A stretch of 64,000 nt of DNA from Dioscorea cayenensis subsp. rotundata (GCF_009730915.1 NC_052487.1:15232314-15296313), one strand, 5' to 3'; shown: positions 46,421 to 58,499, counted from the stretch's first letter. A program made the numbers and translations. The notes: a model not told the origin generated them from the letters alone.

Positions 46421-48203
46421 TAACACACCCCTTGCATGAGTGCCCCGCAAGTACACGGGTTATTAAAATAATAAAGTACCCCGGTGAGTGGGTAGTCATA
46501 TCCACAGGGAATAGTGATTGAAAGCAAGAAGTAATGCTATTTAGCTAGGATGAAAACCAAGTTATGATGAGTGAACAAGATCAATGCAAGTAGAAATAAA
46601 GAAAAGAAAGAGAAGCGCAATAGGGATAAGGAGAGACAATCGATAAGAGAATGGGATATTCGGACATTGCTCACCCTAGGACTAGTGTTTCAAGTGCAAG
46701 ACTACTAGTTCGGCCTCCTAATTGACATTTAATGAGTCATGGAAATCCAAAGACACATGGTCCAAAACCTAAGGCCAACCATGACTAATGCTCATACTAT
46801 GGCCCAGTGGAAAAGATACTCTCGACACCTCGCACTGTGTGGGGTTGCATGAAGCTCTGGGGATTCCAAGTGATAAATCTTATTTTCTAGTATAGATCTA
46901 ACCCTTTGGTCCAAGCAAAAAACCCTAGTCACAATTAAGCCTCAGTACTAAGGATTACTTCAATGATTCACTCTATTGCTTGCATTTCACTCTATCATTA
47001 CCGCAAAGAACTCTTGGAACATAGAGGTAAGATAAATCACATCGGAAGGGAAAGGGGATGTTATGGTACCTCTTAACTAACCCTCCAACCCTCTCCAATC
47101 TTACTTTGTCTAACCCTCATGGTGTGTCACTCATCCATAAAGATTACCAAGATGGATTCTCAACTCTAGTGTCACTCTAAAGGAAAATCAATGAAATAAA
47201 CATTCAAGGTTGGAACTCAATTAAAACATCAATTAAAAAAGCAAAACAAGAGCCAATGAAATAGCATCATCCTAGGGTTTACAAGTTCAATCACCCACTA
47301 GGGGTTTAGCTTTCCATAGAGCAATATACAATCAACAATGAAATCAAATATAAAAGCATGCAATCCATATGTAAAACCCCCTTGTAGTCCGTATCGATGG
47401 TCTTATAGAGTCACCTTGTCTTCTCCAAGGGTTCCCTCGTAAAGCCTAGGGCACACCTCACCAAATCGATGGCGACGAAAGCTCCCCCAATAGCTCTCTT
47501 CCAAAGAGACTTGATGTCGAAGGCCGTAGAACCACTCCAAAGACCTAGGGAAAGCCTCTACAAACCCTAGCCACAAGCGCTTCTTAAGGTGGGCAAAAGA
47601 TGGGAAAAAGATCTCTCAAGAATACTCAAATCGCGGTATTTATAGGAGTTGGAATCGGGTATCCATACGGATGTATAGATTCCCAGAACTTGTTTCCTAT
47701 GAGTTGGGAACAGTAACTGCTACAGTAATTTTGACACATTCATTTACTACAGTAACTTGCTATAGTACTTCACCAAAATGCTCCCGATTCCATTCTTTTC
47801 AATAAGGCCACATGAATGGGCACACATTCATGTTATAGATCATGTTGTGTCTTCATTGAAACCACATTGATGAAGATGTTGCTAGTATTGCACAGGTCGG
47901 AACACATGAGTGTAACTCCCTTTGTGCCCATCCACTTTGTGTATTCACTTGAGCATAAGGGAGGTTGGCACACACCCATATGTCTTTGAGCATGACTTAT
48001 GTCTTTGTGTTTGTCCAATCCAAGAACTTCATCAATAAATGCATCAACGATCTACTTTTGCTTTGTTTCTTCCACAATTGTCTCCATAACCCTAAATGCA
48101 CAAAAGAACACAAATACACATGCATAAGTGATAAAATATGATAAAAGTGATGCTAAATGTAAGAAAAGAATATTTTGCATTGCTAATACACAAGCACTTA
48201 TCA
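46421..48203 (-). repeat. Family A 5' LTR
   Basis: A 1783-bp LTR matching 38752-40505, with terminal TCA (TGA on the minus strand) at 48201-48203. CTACAGTA motifs lie at 47715-47755, and a weaker dyad cluster at 47655-47690. Confidence 0.87.
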
Positions 48204-49126
48204 AGATCCAAGAAGATCACGGTCTGAGCACGACCATGCTCATACTGTATTAAGCCCAAAAGTTCCTTTTTAATTCCTAGATTTAGGGTTTCTCGATATC
48301 TTCTATTCGTGAGTATTTTTCTCCGGGGGGGGGGAGCTCTCATGAGAACGATGATCAGTCGTCACCACTCGAGCTAAGGAGATCAAGGGTGAGTCAAAGA
48401 TACCAGAGAACTAGAGTTATCCATTCCATAGAGCTCTTGAAGTACATTTGAAGAGATCTTGTGAAAGGGGGAAGTCTAGATGTCTCTTTTCCTTATGTTC
48501 ATCTTCTTATCTCATTTGTATGAATTCATAAGGGGCTAACCATTCTACAGTGCCACAGGATTGTAAACTATGTTGTCTCTTATACTTTGATTACTTGAGT
48601 TCTAATGTCTATGGAGTTCTATTGCTTTCTTGTGTAATTCATGTGTTAAGTAACTTGATGTGCTTGATTTGCATAGATGCTTGTATAAACTTGATGTGTG
48701 TGAATTACCATAGTTATGATTACCTAGTGTAGTTGCAAACTTGGCATGTATGAAGACCGTAGTTACACATGTAGAGCTTAGCATAGTTGATACCCGTAGA
48801 TGCAAAAAAGCTTTTGAGCACCCACAAGGATCTTAGAATGTACCTTAGTAGGCATTAGAACCAAGTCAATATCTTGACCACATAGGAATCATCCTGGGGC
48901 ATTGCTCTCTTGTTATTGAAACTCAACCCTAGTCTGCTTGGTTCTTTCACCACATTGCTCTTAGTCTTGTTTAGTAGTTAATTCCTTTATCACCCTTTTA
49001 GTTTGACTAGACATTAGAGGATCAACTAGTACTAGAAGTCCAGTCCCTGAGGTTCTACAATCCTACCCCCTTGTGGGGTACCATTTTATTACTGGTAACG
49101 ATTTGTGCACTTGCAGAGAGTTCATC
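48204..49126 (+). repeat. Family B 3' LTR, second segment
   Basis: Continues 38294-38751 beyond the family A insertion, beginning with the 'CACGGTCTGAGCACGACCATGC' dyad region (matches 29040-29075 inverted) and ending TTCATCA at 49126. The ORF at 48550-48732 is incidental. Confidence 0.77.
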
Positions 49127-49711
49127 AAAAGTCTTATCCTAAATCTATTCACAAATCTCTTTAATTATGCTAAGTCTATACATGAAGGATCTTTTGATCT
49201 CACACATGCAATCAAACATGATATTGAGCTCTCAATATAGTAGAAAACATGGTTTCGCAAGTGTACACAATTGAATCAAAATATAATCAATATAAAATCC
49301 AAAATCTAATGTCTACAAAAGATCAAAACCTAGGGTTCATCAATGTCTAATACCCTAGGAAATTTAGTTCTTTATAATTAAGGAAAACATCACAAAAGAT
49401 AAAGAAAACATAAAATTAATTCTCTCTATCCGAAAGACACAATTATGGCTTAGCTTGAGATGAGGTACGCCACCTCTAATCTCTTCAAGTGACTTTCTTC
49501 ATGAGTTCCTTACAGTGTAACATCCTACTTTGATGAAAATATCTCCTCTAATGCCTTAGGAATTCTCTCCATCTATAAGCCAAGAGAATGAGAAGAATGC
49601 ACGGAAAGTACTCCTAAACCTTAACAAGTCTCAGTCTTTTGCTCAAAAGGCAATTCTGGAAATTATCACGATCCTTACAACTAACACATACAAACCACAC
49701 GAATGGTCTAA
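49127..49711 (-). repeat. Family C-related LTR remnant
   Basis: Diverged sequence in the order of the family C LTR: 'CAAAACCTAGGGTTCATCAATG' (49325) corresponds to 'caaggttcaccgacatcc' at 27669, followed by the related 'ttagttcttta' segment. No gene. Confidence 0.45.
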
Positions 49712-51032
49712 TGCACGTAATTGCACAAGTATACGGGTCACCAAGTAATACCCCATGGATAAGCACGGGGGTCGTATCCCTCAGTGAACAGTGAAAGGCT
49801 CCTATTACTTCTTTTTTGCTTAATTAATAGCCTAATGTCTATGGTGATTAATCTAGCAAAGTAAATCTATTTCTATAAATTAACTACTAAAATACAATTG
49901 AGGAATTTAAGGTGGAATTGGAAGGAGTGGGTACCCATTTGGGGCTTCCTCAATTTGTACTTATGATATAAAATAGGATATGGCAATGTTATCTAGTGTT
50001 GTACCGGGAGAATTCAAAAGCCTACTGATCCCAATCTTTTACCAACCAGGTCTAAAGCACTAGTAACTTAAGATATGTGCTTACTCCCTCTTGAGAAATT
50101 CAACGGAATACACTGAAATTAAGTTTTACCTCGTCTCCAACAGTGCTACACTCCAAAAGTCCGGTCACCTCTAACCAAATTCAGCAAAAAAAAAATCTTT
50201 CTCTGAAAATAAGAACATCTAGGGTTATTTATAGCCTGAGTCCGCCATGGGGTTACAATGGCTGTTGTGTGGCCTGTTGTGATCTCAAATCTTTTCTCGC
50301 GCCATAAGTTGCACTTTGACTCGGTTTGGCTCTACGCGTTGTACATTATGACCATGGGTGTTATGTATACAATGGTTATTGCCAAGGCTACTGTGCCTCC
50401 TGTGATGCTGCCCTGTGAGTTCAGTGCATTGGCATGATTGGACCACCGTCGTGGTGAGGCTGTGGTGGTATTTTGAAACTTGTATTTTGGTCCGATCTAC
50501 CTCAAATCGCCTACATAATCGCTCTTTTAGCCTTAAAATTCAATAATAGCCATTAGTAATCAAAAGAATGCAATTTTGTACTTGTTTGGCGCTAAATATA
50601 TGAAATAACATGCAGATAGTGCAAATGATATATGAAATATGCATGTTCAAGCACTTCTCAACAACCATAAGGCCAGTTACTCCCCGATGCTTGCTAGCAC
50701 GAGAGGATCTTATAGGAGTAAACTAGCTCATAAGATTAAGCATAAGATCCTTTGTGAACACCATCTCTTTATCGAGTATTGATTCCGTTAATCTTATTCT
50801 TACCATCTGGGTTGTAGTCTTAACCTTGGCCATAAACATATCTGATAAGTCCATATTTTGCACTTCTTTGGTTCAAAATATCTCTAATTCTCTTCTATAG
50901 CTCTATCTATCCTTATTTATCTCTAAAAGTAAAATAGAAAAAAAATAGTACAAAGTTCATCTATAACTCGAAAAAATATATGCAAAGTGTGTTGAATGTA
51001 ATAATCAAATTTGTTCATTCAAGCACTTATCA
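49712..51032 (-). repeat. Family E Ty3/gypsy 3' LTR
   Basis: Termini TGATAAGTGCTTGAATGAAC...CGTGCA in minus orientation. The plus-strand start 'TGCACGTAATTGCACAAG' resembles the ends of families A and C. It is followed on the right by a degenerate tract and the 'TTAAGGACAAACAAACAC' relative, so it is a 3' LTR. Confidence 0.65.
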
Positions 51033-51237
51033 AACTCCTTGAATACTTAAGTGTTTGTTTGTCCTTAAGCAATCGGAACAACTAAAACAAAGGAAGAATA
51101 AGTACTTGACCTAGGCATCAATGATGAAGTGTCTTAAAAGCCTAAACAAAGTTTGAAGATATTAAAGTACAGATGAAAGCTCAAAAAGAAAGCAAGTCTA
51201 CTCGATTCAAGACCTTCACGTGTGTGTGTGTGTGTGT

Positions 51238-51287
<50 letters not shown>

Positions 51288-51867
51288 ACTTCACCTTTCC
51301 TTAGATTAGACTTGATCATGTAATCTGGGACTTGTTGCCTTTGACACTCAAAACGGGTAGTAATTTTCACACATAATCTGTGATGCCCCTTTCTCACAAG
51401 AAAGGAAACCAATTTCAGAGAGCAGCTGCACACACGAGAGGTAGTAGTTTTTTCTACCATATTAACATGTATTCATCTTTTGAAATAGCCCTTTATATCT
51501 TTAACGCATATAAGTATACTGACTTTCCAAAAGTAGCTTTCACACTTTAAAAGAAAGATTGTCTACTAATTATAATAATACACAACTTTTTTTAAATCAA
51601 CAATTTTCAAAAGTTATAAACATTCAATAAAAATCATCTATGCCTTTGGTTTAAAAAACTTACTTTTGATATCCAGAGTGCTATGTAGGATGAGTTGGTG
51701 AACAAATGCAAGTGACAAAGCCAAGAATTTAATAAAAATAGTAATTAAAGCATAAAATGCATATTTAACACATGTCATTGGCTAGACTATGAGTCTCCCA
51801 ACAAATTCTAGTTACCATACACACTAAGTATGCAAGCGACTAAAACAAACAATTTCAAAGTTCTACA
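51033..51867 (-). mobile_element. Family E internal tail, first segment
   Basis: Non-coding tail next to the family E LTR, with a (GT)n(CT)n microsatellite at 51221-51286. It continues after the solo LTR at 54616. Confidence 0.6.
51221..51286. repeat. (GT)n(CT)n microsatellite
   Basis: About ten GT units followed by about 22 CT units. The ORF at 51134-51460 crossing it is an artefact of the repeat. Confidence 0.95.
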
Positions 51868-51872
51868 CCTCT
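51868..51872. repeat. Target duplication CCTCT, left
   Basis: Repeated exactly at 54611-54615 around the solo LTR. Confidence 0.88.
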
Positions 51873-54610
51873 TGTGGACCCCGCCAACACTTGTGGACCT
51901 ACCCCCCTTTTCATTAAAACCTAGTTAAGTTGCTAAACCTGCTTGCTTTTCCCTTAACCCCTTCTTTTTCTTCTTGTCACCTTGCTTGGAGAGTTTTGCG
52001 GAGAGAGAAAATTCCGGAGGGATTCCCGGACGCCCATCCCATCGTTGTCTCCCTCTTGTCCGAGCCTTTACACCCCATGACCATCTTCCTCCTTCATTTT
52101 TCCATCTCTCTCTTTCCTCTCCATTCTCCCACTCCACCTTGCTCTCTTGGGACATTTCATGAGAAGCTAATACTATCGCCGGAGCTCATTTTCCTACCGG
52201 AGATCTTGATGGCCGGAGGCGAGGCTAAGGAGATAAACGAACCGCTGGTGCTCTCCCGAAGTCTAGTTAGGTGTCTTGCTCTCTTGTTGGTGGTAGGGCT
52301 TGATGCTAGAGTTTTGGGAGAAGCTTGTTGTATGTGAAATCTTAAGCATGGTTATAGGTTATTTTCTAAAGAGATGCATGTTTTGAAGCTCCTAGTTGCT
52401 TGTGCTTATACTCATGCAACCCTTGAGGTCCTTATAGCTTGTTATCTTTTTCTTACTCCTTGGAACTTGAAACCTTTTTATGCCACATTGGTTTAGTTGC
52501 ACGTGATTTAGTGGGTGATTTTATACTCTCATGTGTCCATGGTTGTCTATGATGATGATGTGTGCTTGTGGAGCTTCACCCTTTTGATTTGTTTTTGCCT
52601 TATCATTGCATGGAGCTATATATATATATATATATATATTTGCATGCATGAGACCATGGTTATTTATTGTGCTTGAAACCATGTTCTCATTTGCATGAAA
52701 CTATTTGTTTACACCCTTGAATGTTAGCTTGCATGATCCATGCATTGGTGTATGGGTTTTACATACATACACCTACCCTTATATATATACACATATATAT
52801 ATAGTTTATAAACATTATAATAGTGCTTAAGTGGCATGCATCATGGTTGTGGTAATGAGAAATTATATATCATGTATTGGCATAGTAAACCACTATGTTG
52901 GTAGAGCATGAGTTGTGTTCAATTAATTATAGCTCTTGATGTTTTGCTTTTGTTGCTTCCTTTGAATCCTTGAGTTCTAATTTGTGGTTAGAAAGACCAT
53001 GCTTTTGTTGAAGAGTGTTGGTATTTTAGACTAGCTTATCATTAGCCTTTGTGCTTGAACTCTTCCAAGTATTCATGTCTATTTGGTTGGTTTTCCCTTG
53101 GATTATAGGACCACGTTGAGCAATAATCTTGTATTTCTTTTGAATTTAGAAGATCATCAAGTAAGTAATCCCTTAATCTCTTGTATTTAAAATTTTATTG
53201 TTTTGAATTTAATTTATATAAATTTTTTGAAAATTAATTATGATTATTCTTTGAAACTTATTTTGGAAATGCCATCACATTCTATTATTTATGTTCTATT
53301 TAAATAACTCTTAGACTTAGTTGGAACCTTGATTTTTACCTTACCAATATCTATATTTGTTTATATTTGTTTATGTTTTCTTATCAACCAAATGGTATAA
53401 TAATATTCCTTTCCAACCATCCAATCATGCAAACATGATGATTTGGAATTAAAATCTTAGTCATTCAAACATAATTAGAGGGTTGGTAGATTTTGGGTAA
53501 TTATTTATTTATTATTATTTTATCATTTTTTTCTTTTATAAGATGTTTGCTTTTAGTGGAAATTTACTTTTCATTACCTCTTAAAGTGGGAGTATGGCAA
53601 GAATTGGAAGTTAGGAATCTTTGGGTATTTATTTATTTATTTATTTTAATTATTTAATTGCTCTTTGTTATTACATGACATTGTTTTTGGCAAAATAAAT
53701 ATTAAATTGTTGTTACTATTTCTTCAAAATAGTAGCCAGGTTAAGGTTTGGAAAAAGTTGGTATATTCTTTGCGTTTATTTAATTATTTAATTAATTATT
53801 ATTCATTTATTTATTTACCTTATCTTATTACATGAATTTTTGGAAGATACTTATGAATATTTTTGTATTCTTCGCTTTGAAATCTGTTTGAATATTTTGG
53901 GTCTCCAAATAAGTGATATGCAACCCTGTCAGGGGGGGGGGTTAAATCCTAACCTTGTCGACAAGTAATTTTGGAAAAATGAGACTGCAGTTTCGCACCG
54001 TGTCCGTTCGGTGAAATAATCAACGGCCACCTGATATTCAGTCTCGGGTCACCGAGGATAAATAAATGACTTCTGTTATTCTGGCTCGGGTCACCGAGGA
54101 TAAACAAATGATCTCTAGCATTTACAGTGAATTTGGAGACATACTTTGGAATATGTTATTTATTGCTTTACCCTTAGGTTTTGTTTAAACTATTTTGTGT
54201 TATTGATTTTTGTGCAAGTTTCAAACTTGAACTTTTGCTTTCAGTTTGTTTTTGGATTACTTACTTGGGTAGTGAGCTCATGGATTATTTTAAATCCTTT
54301 TCAAATCAGGAGAAGTAGACCCAGGGATCTTAGAAGACTTCTAGTAGATCTTTTCCTTTGAAGTTGTATTTTATGTTGTTGTATCAGTCGTATGGTTGTT
54401 TAAGAACCTCCTAGTAGGTCATTTTGTATTTCATTTTCTTTGTATTTTAGCTTGGTTGTAAACCTTAAGTTGTACTCATATTTGGTATTTTTGTCAGTTT
54501 ATTTTCTACTCTCAGTCTGTGTTTATGTTTTGAGGCCTTGTAAGTTCACTGGGCTCCCCGCCCTGTGGGCCTACAGTCATTTGTCAGCGCACCGAGTTCA
54601 TGGCGTGACA
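51873..54610 (+). mobile_element. Solo LTR, family G (related to F), 2.7 kb
   Basis: Starts TGTGGACCCCGCC and ends GGCGTGACA, flanked by CCTCT on both sides, with no internal domain. A solo LTR arises by recombination between two LTRs. The last 700 bases follow the order of family F LTRs: 'ccctgtcagggg', 'cgcaccgt(gt)ccgt', two CTCGGGTCACCGAG dyads (54043-54056, 54085-54098), 'ggttttgaggccttgta' and the end. 51930-52340 is a CT-rich, leader-like region with short overlapping ORFs that I do not regard as a gene. 53150-53850 is AT-rich with many ATTT runs. Confidence 0.85.
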
Positions 54611-54615
54611 CCTCT

Positions 54616-55330
54616 CCCATACACTTAAATTGTATATTATCCCTAATGTACATGATTAACCACACAAATAGCAGTAGTCAAATTAATGTATGTAAAGGAG
54701 GTGAAACTATTACTTCTTCAGTTCATTGAGGAGAAATTTATCCCCTAAGTCTTTTAAAATTCAGCTGATCGCATCTTTCACTATAGGTGAGCTCTCTATA
54801 GGAGGTCTATGATCTCTAATAATCGTTCCCAACTGTTGATAGAACTCATCGAGTGCATCTCCTGGTCTATGCCTACTCCAACTAGGGTCTCTCAGTTAAT
54901 GGTTCAAACCTGCCCAAAACCACTTTATTTAAAGGCTCTTGCATCTCTCTCGATGGCATGTAACTGTAATGGTGAGATTTAACTTCTTGAATCTATTTCT
55001 TTTTTTAGAATATTACATATTGGCTCAAGCACTAGAACTGGAACTTGAGTATACTAATGACAATGAGCAGGCAAACCAGGAGCAAGTCAAGAGGGTACGG
55101 GGTACGATGTCCCATAAGATATCCTTTCTTTAGTCATCCCAACACAGGGCTATCTCTCAACACCCATAGCAATTAGATGAAATATACCCCCTAGTCCACA
55201 TCATTGAACATCTTGGAGTTCAAATTACCATCCACCTTTGAGAGATACATACCTTAACTACCGCAATAGAGGCCAGAACAGATGCTAACACTCCATTAGC
55301 AGACCTTGGATCGAACCACAAAAAATTTAT
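54616..55330 (-). mobile_element. Family E internal tail, second segment
   Basis: Resumes after the solo LTR with 'CCCATACACTTAAATTGTATATTATCC', the relative of the blocks at 32450 and 22870. Short reading frames only; no recognisable gag or pol motif. Its right edge is uncertain. Confidence 0.45.
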
Positions 55331-56283
55331 TTTATTTTTTATTATCATTGAGATACTTTGTATTTTACCAATGATTCACCTTATTAAACTTTTCTCATTT
55401 TATCCTATATATTATATGTCTATCTATTTATTTATTTATTTTGGTATGATGAATTATAGTTCTACACAGAGTCATAGTCACTGCACTTAACTAAATTTCA
55501 TCTATAAATAAAATATTTTATATGTAAATCCAAAAGTACTAATTTACTTTTATTTTATCATCCCTTGTAAAAACTTGGATATTCTGCACTTAACTTGCAA
55601 TTTTAGTTTACTTAACGGAATTCAATCTATAAATAAAATATCTTTTGAGGTTAGAGAAAGAAAAGAAATTCTAAATTTGTTTTACTCTAGACTTATGATT
55701 GCCAATAATATGTAAAAAAAAGGGTTTATTGGCCATTTAGGAACAACAAATGCTAATAGGTAATTTTTAAATCATTGCTTCACTTTAAACAAAAAAAAAA
55801 AGCTTTATTTTAAATTAAATTCTTATGGAGAGAGAAAAAAAAAGAAAAATCTATATTTTAAAATTTAATTCTTGGAGAGAGAGAGAGAGAGAGAGGGGCA
55901 TGAACCAAGCAGGTCATTGCAAAACTTAGTTGCTTGTTTGCCAAGCCAGACTGTCAGAGCGAGACTGAGTCAAGTTCTACCAAACACTTAAAATGATTTT
56001 AAATACCAGCTGTTTCCTTCCTGTTAAAAAAATACAAGTTCAGACTACAATTTCCCAGAAATTTCACGGACACCAAACGGTCAGCTTGGACTAAGCAACA
56101 GCCGCCACTTGGACTGGACCGCGCATTTAGGCTCGCTGGAACATATATTTTTGGAAAAGATGATGGTAGTGCATTGAAAAGAAGATGGGAGTGCATTGAA
56201 AAGAAGATGGGAACATATATTTTATATATGCTGGAACATATATATATAAGAACATATATCCAAACCCTACATATAAAGATCCT
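55331..56283. other. Intergenic region upstream of the acyltransferase gene
   Basis: AT-rich, with a (GA)n run at 55876-55895 and low-complexity A-rich stretches. A TATA-like TATATATAAG lies at about 56241-56250, some 35-45 bases before the first start codon, with a second TATAAAG at 56272-56278 that may be leader sequence. GA runs are common in plant core promoters. No TE was recognised here. Confidence 0.5.
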
Positions 56284-57681
56284 ATGCCTTCATCTCCCGC
56301 AATGGTTACCGTCATTTCCAAATGCACGGTGAAAGCCGAACCACCACCAAAGCTCCTTGCTAACAAGAAATGCCATTTGACTCCATGGGATCTGGCCATG
56401 CTCTCCCCACAGTATATCCAGAAAGGCCACCTGTTCACCAATCTCCCTCCCACCTTCTCCATCGATGACATCATCAACAATCTCAAAACCTCACTCTCCT
56501 CCACCCTTCACCACTTCTACCCTCTCGCAGGCCGTCTTGCTACCCAACATGAAGTTGACAATGATGGTAACATCACCGGTACCTTTGTGTTCATCGACTG
56601 CAACAATGAAGGAGCAGAGTTTGTTCAAGCTGATGCTCAATCAATATCAGTGGAGGATGTTCTTGCACCTTTCTCTGACGTCCCTGCTTTTATCCAATCC
56701 TTCTTTCCTTATGATGGTGCTACTAATCACGATGGTCACTCTATTCCTCTTGTCGCACTGCAGCTAACAGTGTTGGCGGATGGTGTTTTTCTCGGTTGCT
56801 CTTTTAATCATGTGGTTGGAGATGGCACTTCATTCTGGCATTTCTTCACCACATGGGCAGAGATCTGCCGCTCCAAAAACACCAATGTTATTCCCTCTAG
56901 ACCTCCCGTTCATGACCGCTGCTTTTTGGACGGAGCTAAACCTCCACTGAAACTACCTTTCACTCATGAGTCTCAGTTCATTGAAAGGTACTTCCCTCCA
57001 CCTCTCCGAGAAAAGATGTTTCACTTCTCCTCAGAAGCCATAGCAAAACTGAAAGCAAAAGCCAATAAAGAGCGTGGGACAAACAAGATATCATCATTCC
57101 AGTCGCTCAGTGCGCTGATGTGGCGGTGTATCACCCGCGCCCGTCGATTCCCGGCCGAGCAAGTGACCAGCTGCCGGGTGGCTATTCAGAACAGGGCTAG
57201 ATTACAACCTTCTCAATCTCCCAACTATTTCGGTAACTCCATTTACTCACTCCGCATAACAGCGACAGCAGGAGAGCTACTTGAGAATGATTTTGGGTGG
57301 GCGGCGTGGGTGATTCATGAAGGAATTGTGTCACATACCAATGATGCCATACGTGGGATGGTGAAAAAATGGGTTGAAGCGCCGGTGGTTTACAGGTTGA
57401 GCATGTTTGATGATTTTAGTGTGGTGATGGGGAGTTCACCGAGGTTTGATATGTATGGGTGTGATTTTGGATGGGGAAAGGCCGTGGCGTTACGGAGTGG
57501 GAGTGCGAATAAGAGCGATGGAAAGGTGTCATCGTACCCAGGGTGGGAAGGAGGTGGTAGTGTTGACTTGGAGGTTTGCCTCCCGGCAAAGTCGATGGCT
57601 GCTCTTGAGGCTGACCCGGAGTTTTTGGCTGCTGTTTCACCGTTTGTTTCTCTGCACGTTCAGACTTCTCAGGTCATTTAA
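56284..57681 (+). CDS. BAHD acyltransferase, At3g50280/EPS1-like
   Basis: A single-exon 465-residue protein, the usual length for the BAHD family of cytosolic enzymes that transfer acyl groups from CoA thioesters to alcohols or amines. The catalytic HxxxD motif is intact (HVVGD, residues 176-180), and the structural DFGWG motif is present (394-398). Other family signatures are 'LTPWDLAML' (32-40), 'HHFYPLAGRL' (76-85), 'SFQSLSALMWRC' (271-282) and 'NYFGNSIY' (314-321). The pattern near the N-terminus and around HxxxD fits the group containing Arabidopsis At3g50280 and EPS1, where EPS1 acts in salicylate synthesis. The substrate cannot be read from sequence. Met1 at 56284 and Met7 at 56302 are both possible starts, and the family's usual spacing before 'VISKCTV' favours Met7. 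It is the only gene in the window with an intact frame and full motif set. Monocistronic, with a TATA box about 40 bases upstream. Confidence 0.93.
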   Translation: MPSSPAMVTVISKCTVKAEPPPKLLANKKCHLTPWDLAMLSPQYIQKGHLFTNLPPTFSIDDIINNLKTSLSSTLHHFYPLAGRLATQHEVDNDGNITGTFVFIDCNNEGAEFVQADAQSISVEDVLAPFSDVPAFIQSFFPYDGATNHDGHSIPLVALQLTVLADGVFLGCSFNHVVGDGTSFWHFFTTWAEICRSKNTNVIPSRPPVHDRCFLDGAKPPLKLPFTHESQFIERYFPPPLREKMFHFSSEAIAKLKAKANKERGTNKISSFQSLSALMWRCITRARRFPAEQVTSCRVAIQNRARLQPSQSPNYFGNSIYSLRITATAGELLENDFGWAAWVIHEGIVSHTNDAIRGMVKKWVEAPVVYRLSMFDDFSVVMGSSPRFDMYGCDFGWGKAVALRSGSANKSDGKVSSYPGWEGGGSVDLEVCLPAKSMAALEADPEFLAAVSPFVSLHVQTSQVI

Positions 57682-58499
57682 AAATTATGATTGTACTTGG
57701 TTGGAATAATTAGGAATTGGGAGTTCGGTTGCAATAGTTGGAAGAGAGAAGCGAATCTGACTTCGGTGATACCGTCACCAAATATAAGTTAGGTTTCGCT
57801 TAGTTTGCCTTTATAAAATATCGAACTTCATGTTTGTTTCATTTCACATGTTAGGATGTCATCTAGTCGTTTTGGATAACATTTATTAATCTGCTCATAA
57901 ATGCCAATAGCAGAGATTTTTGAACATTAGTTGAACAAGTCATCTCTTCATGCATGATATTAATGTTCAGAGAGGAGTCGTTGGTGGCTTAGATCGGACT
58001 AGTCATCTCTTTTAAGTATTCTGTCTGTTTTAATTATTATCACATAATACTATAGGTTATGCGGACAAATCTAAATATGAATAAACAAAATAAAAAGAAT
58101 TAAATGTAATTAAACTAAAACTATTAAATTTTTAGCTGGCAATGGTAAGTGATAAGTGTATGAATGCACATATTTTCATTATTTAGATGCTATTTTAGTT
58201 TTTGTGTTTAAAATACAAAAATTTTGGTACTTGCAAAAATTGTGTTTTTTTCGAAGTTATGCAAACTAAAGAATGAAGATTTTTCCGAATCTATGATGTG
58301 TGCTTTCTTAGATTTGAAAAACACCATTAACAGTGTTAACTTTTTTATTGTTGATAGAGCAAAATTGTCCATTTATGTAAAAACCGTCATTTGGCATAAA
58401 AAAACATGATTTTTTAACATGATTTTATTTGATTTATGAGATTTAAGTTTTTTCATTTATTGGAATTTTGGGAGAGAAAAATAAACTCATATATATATA
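57682..58499. other. Downstream region of the acyltransferase gene
   Basis: 3' flank. AATAAA-like signals are absent close to the stop, but 'aataatt' at 57704 and 'AATATAAG' near 57780 could serve. No other gene. A-rich and T-rich low complexity toward the right. Confidence 0.4.

Larger units (their letters stand above)
38752..48203 (-). mobile_element. Complete non-autonomous Ty3/gypsy element, family A
   Basis: A 9.45-kb element with two LTRs (38752-40505 and 46421-48203), primer site, gag, protease remnant, third ORF, motif array and polypurine tract, nested in a family B LTR. The flanking AGCTC (38747-38751) and AGATC (48204-48208) are a probable target duplication with one change. No reverse transcriptase, RNase H or integrase motif is seen anywhere inside, and there is little room for them. 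Elements of this gag-only type are known as TR-GAG. Confidence 0.85.

Noticed and set aside
51930..52337. 135-codon plus-strand ORF with a signal-like hydrophobic stretch
   Set aside because: Lies in a CT-rich region of a solo LTR, overlapping ORFs exist in other frames, and there is no family resemblance.
56127..56504. Minus-strand ORF of 125 codons overlapping the acyltransferase start
   Set aside because: Antisense shadow of the intact BAHD frame.
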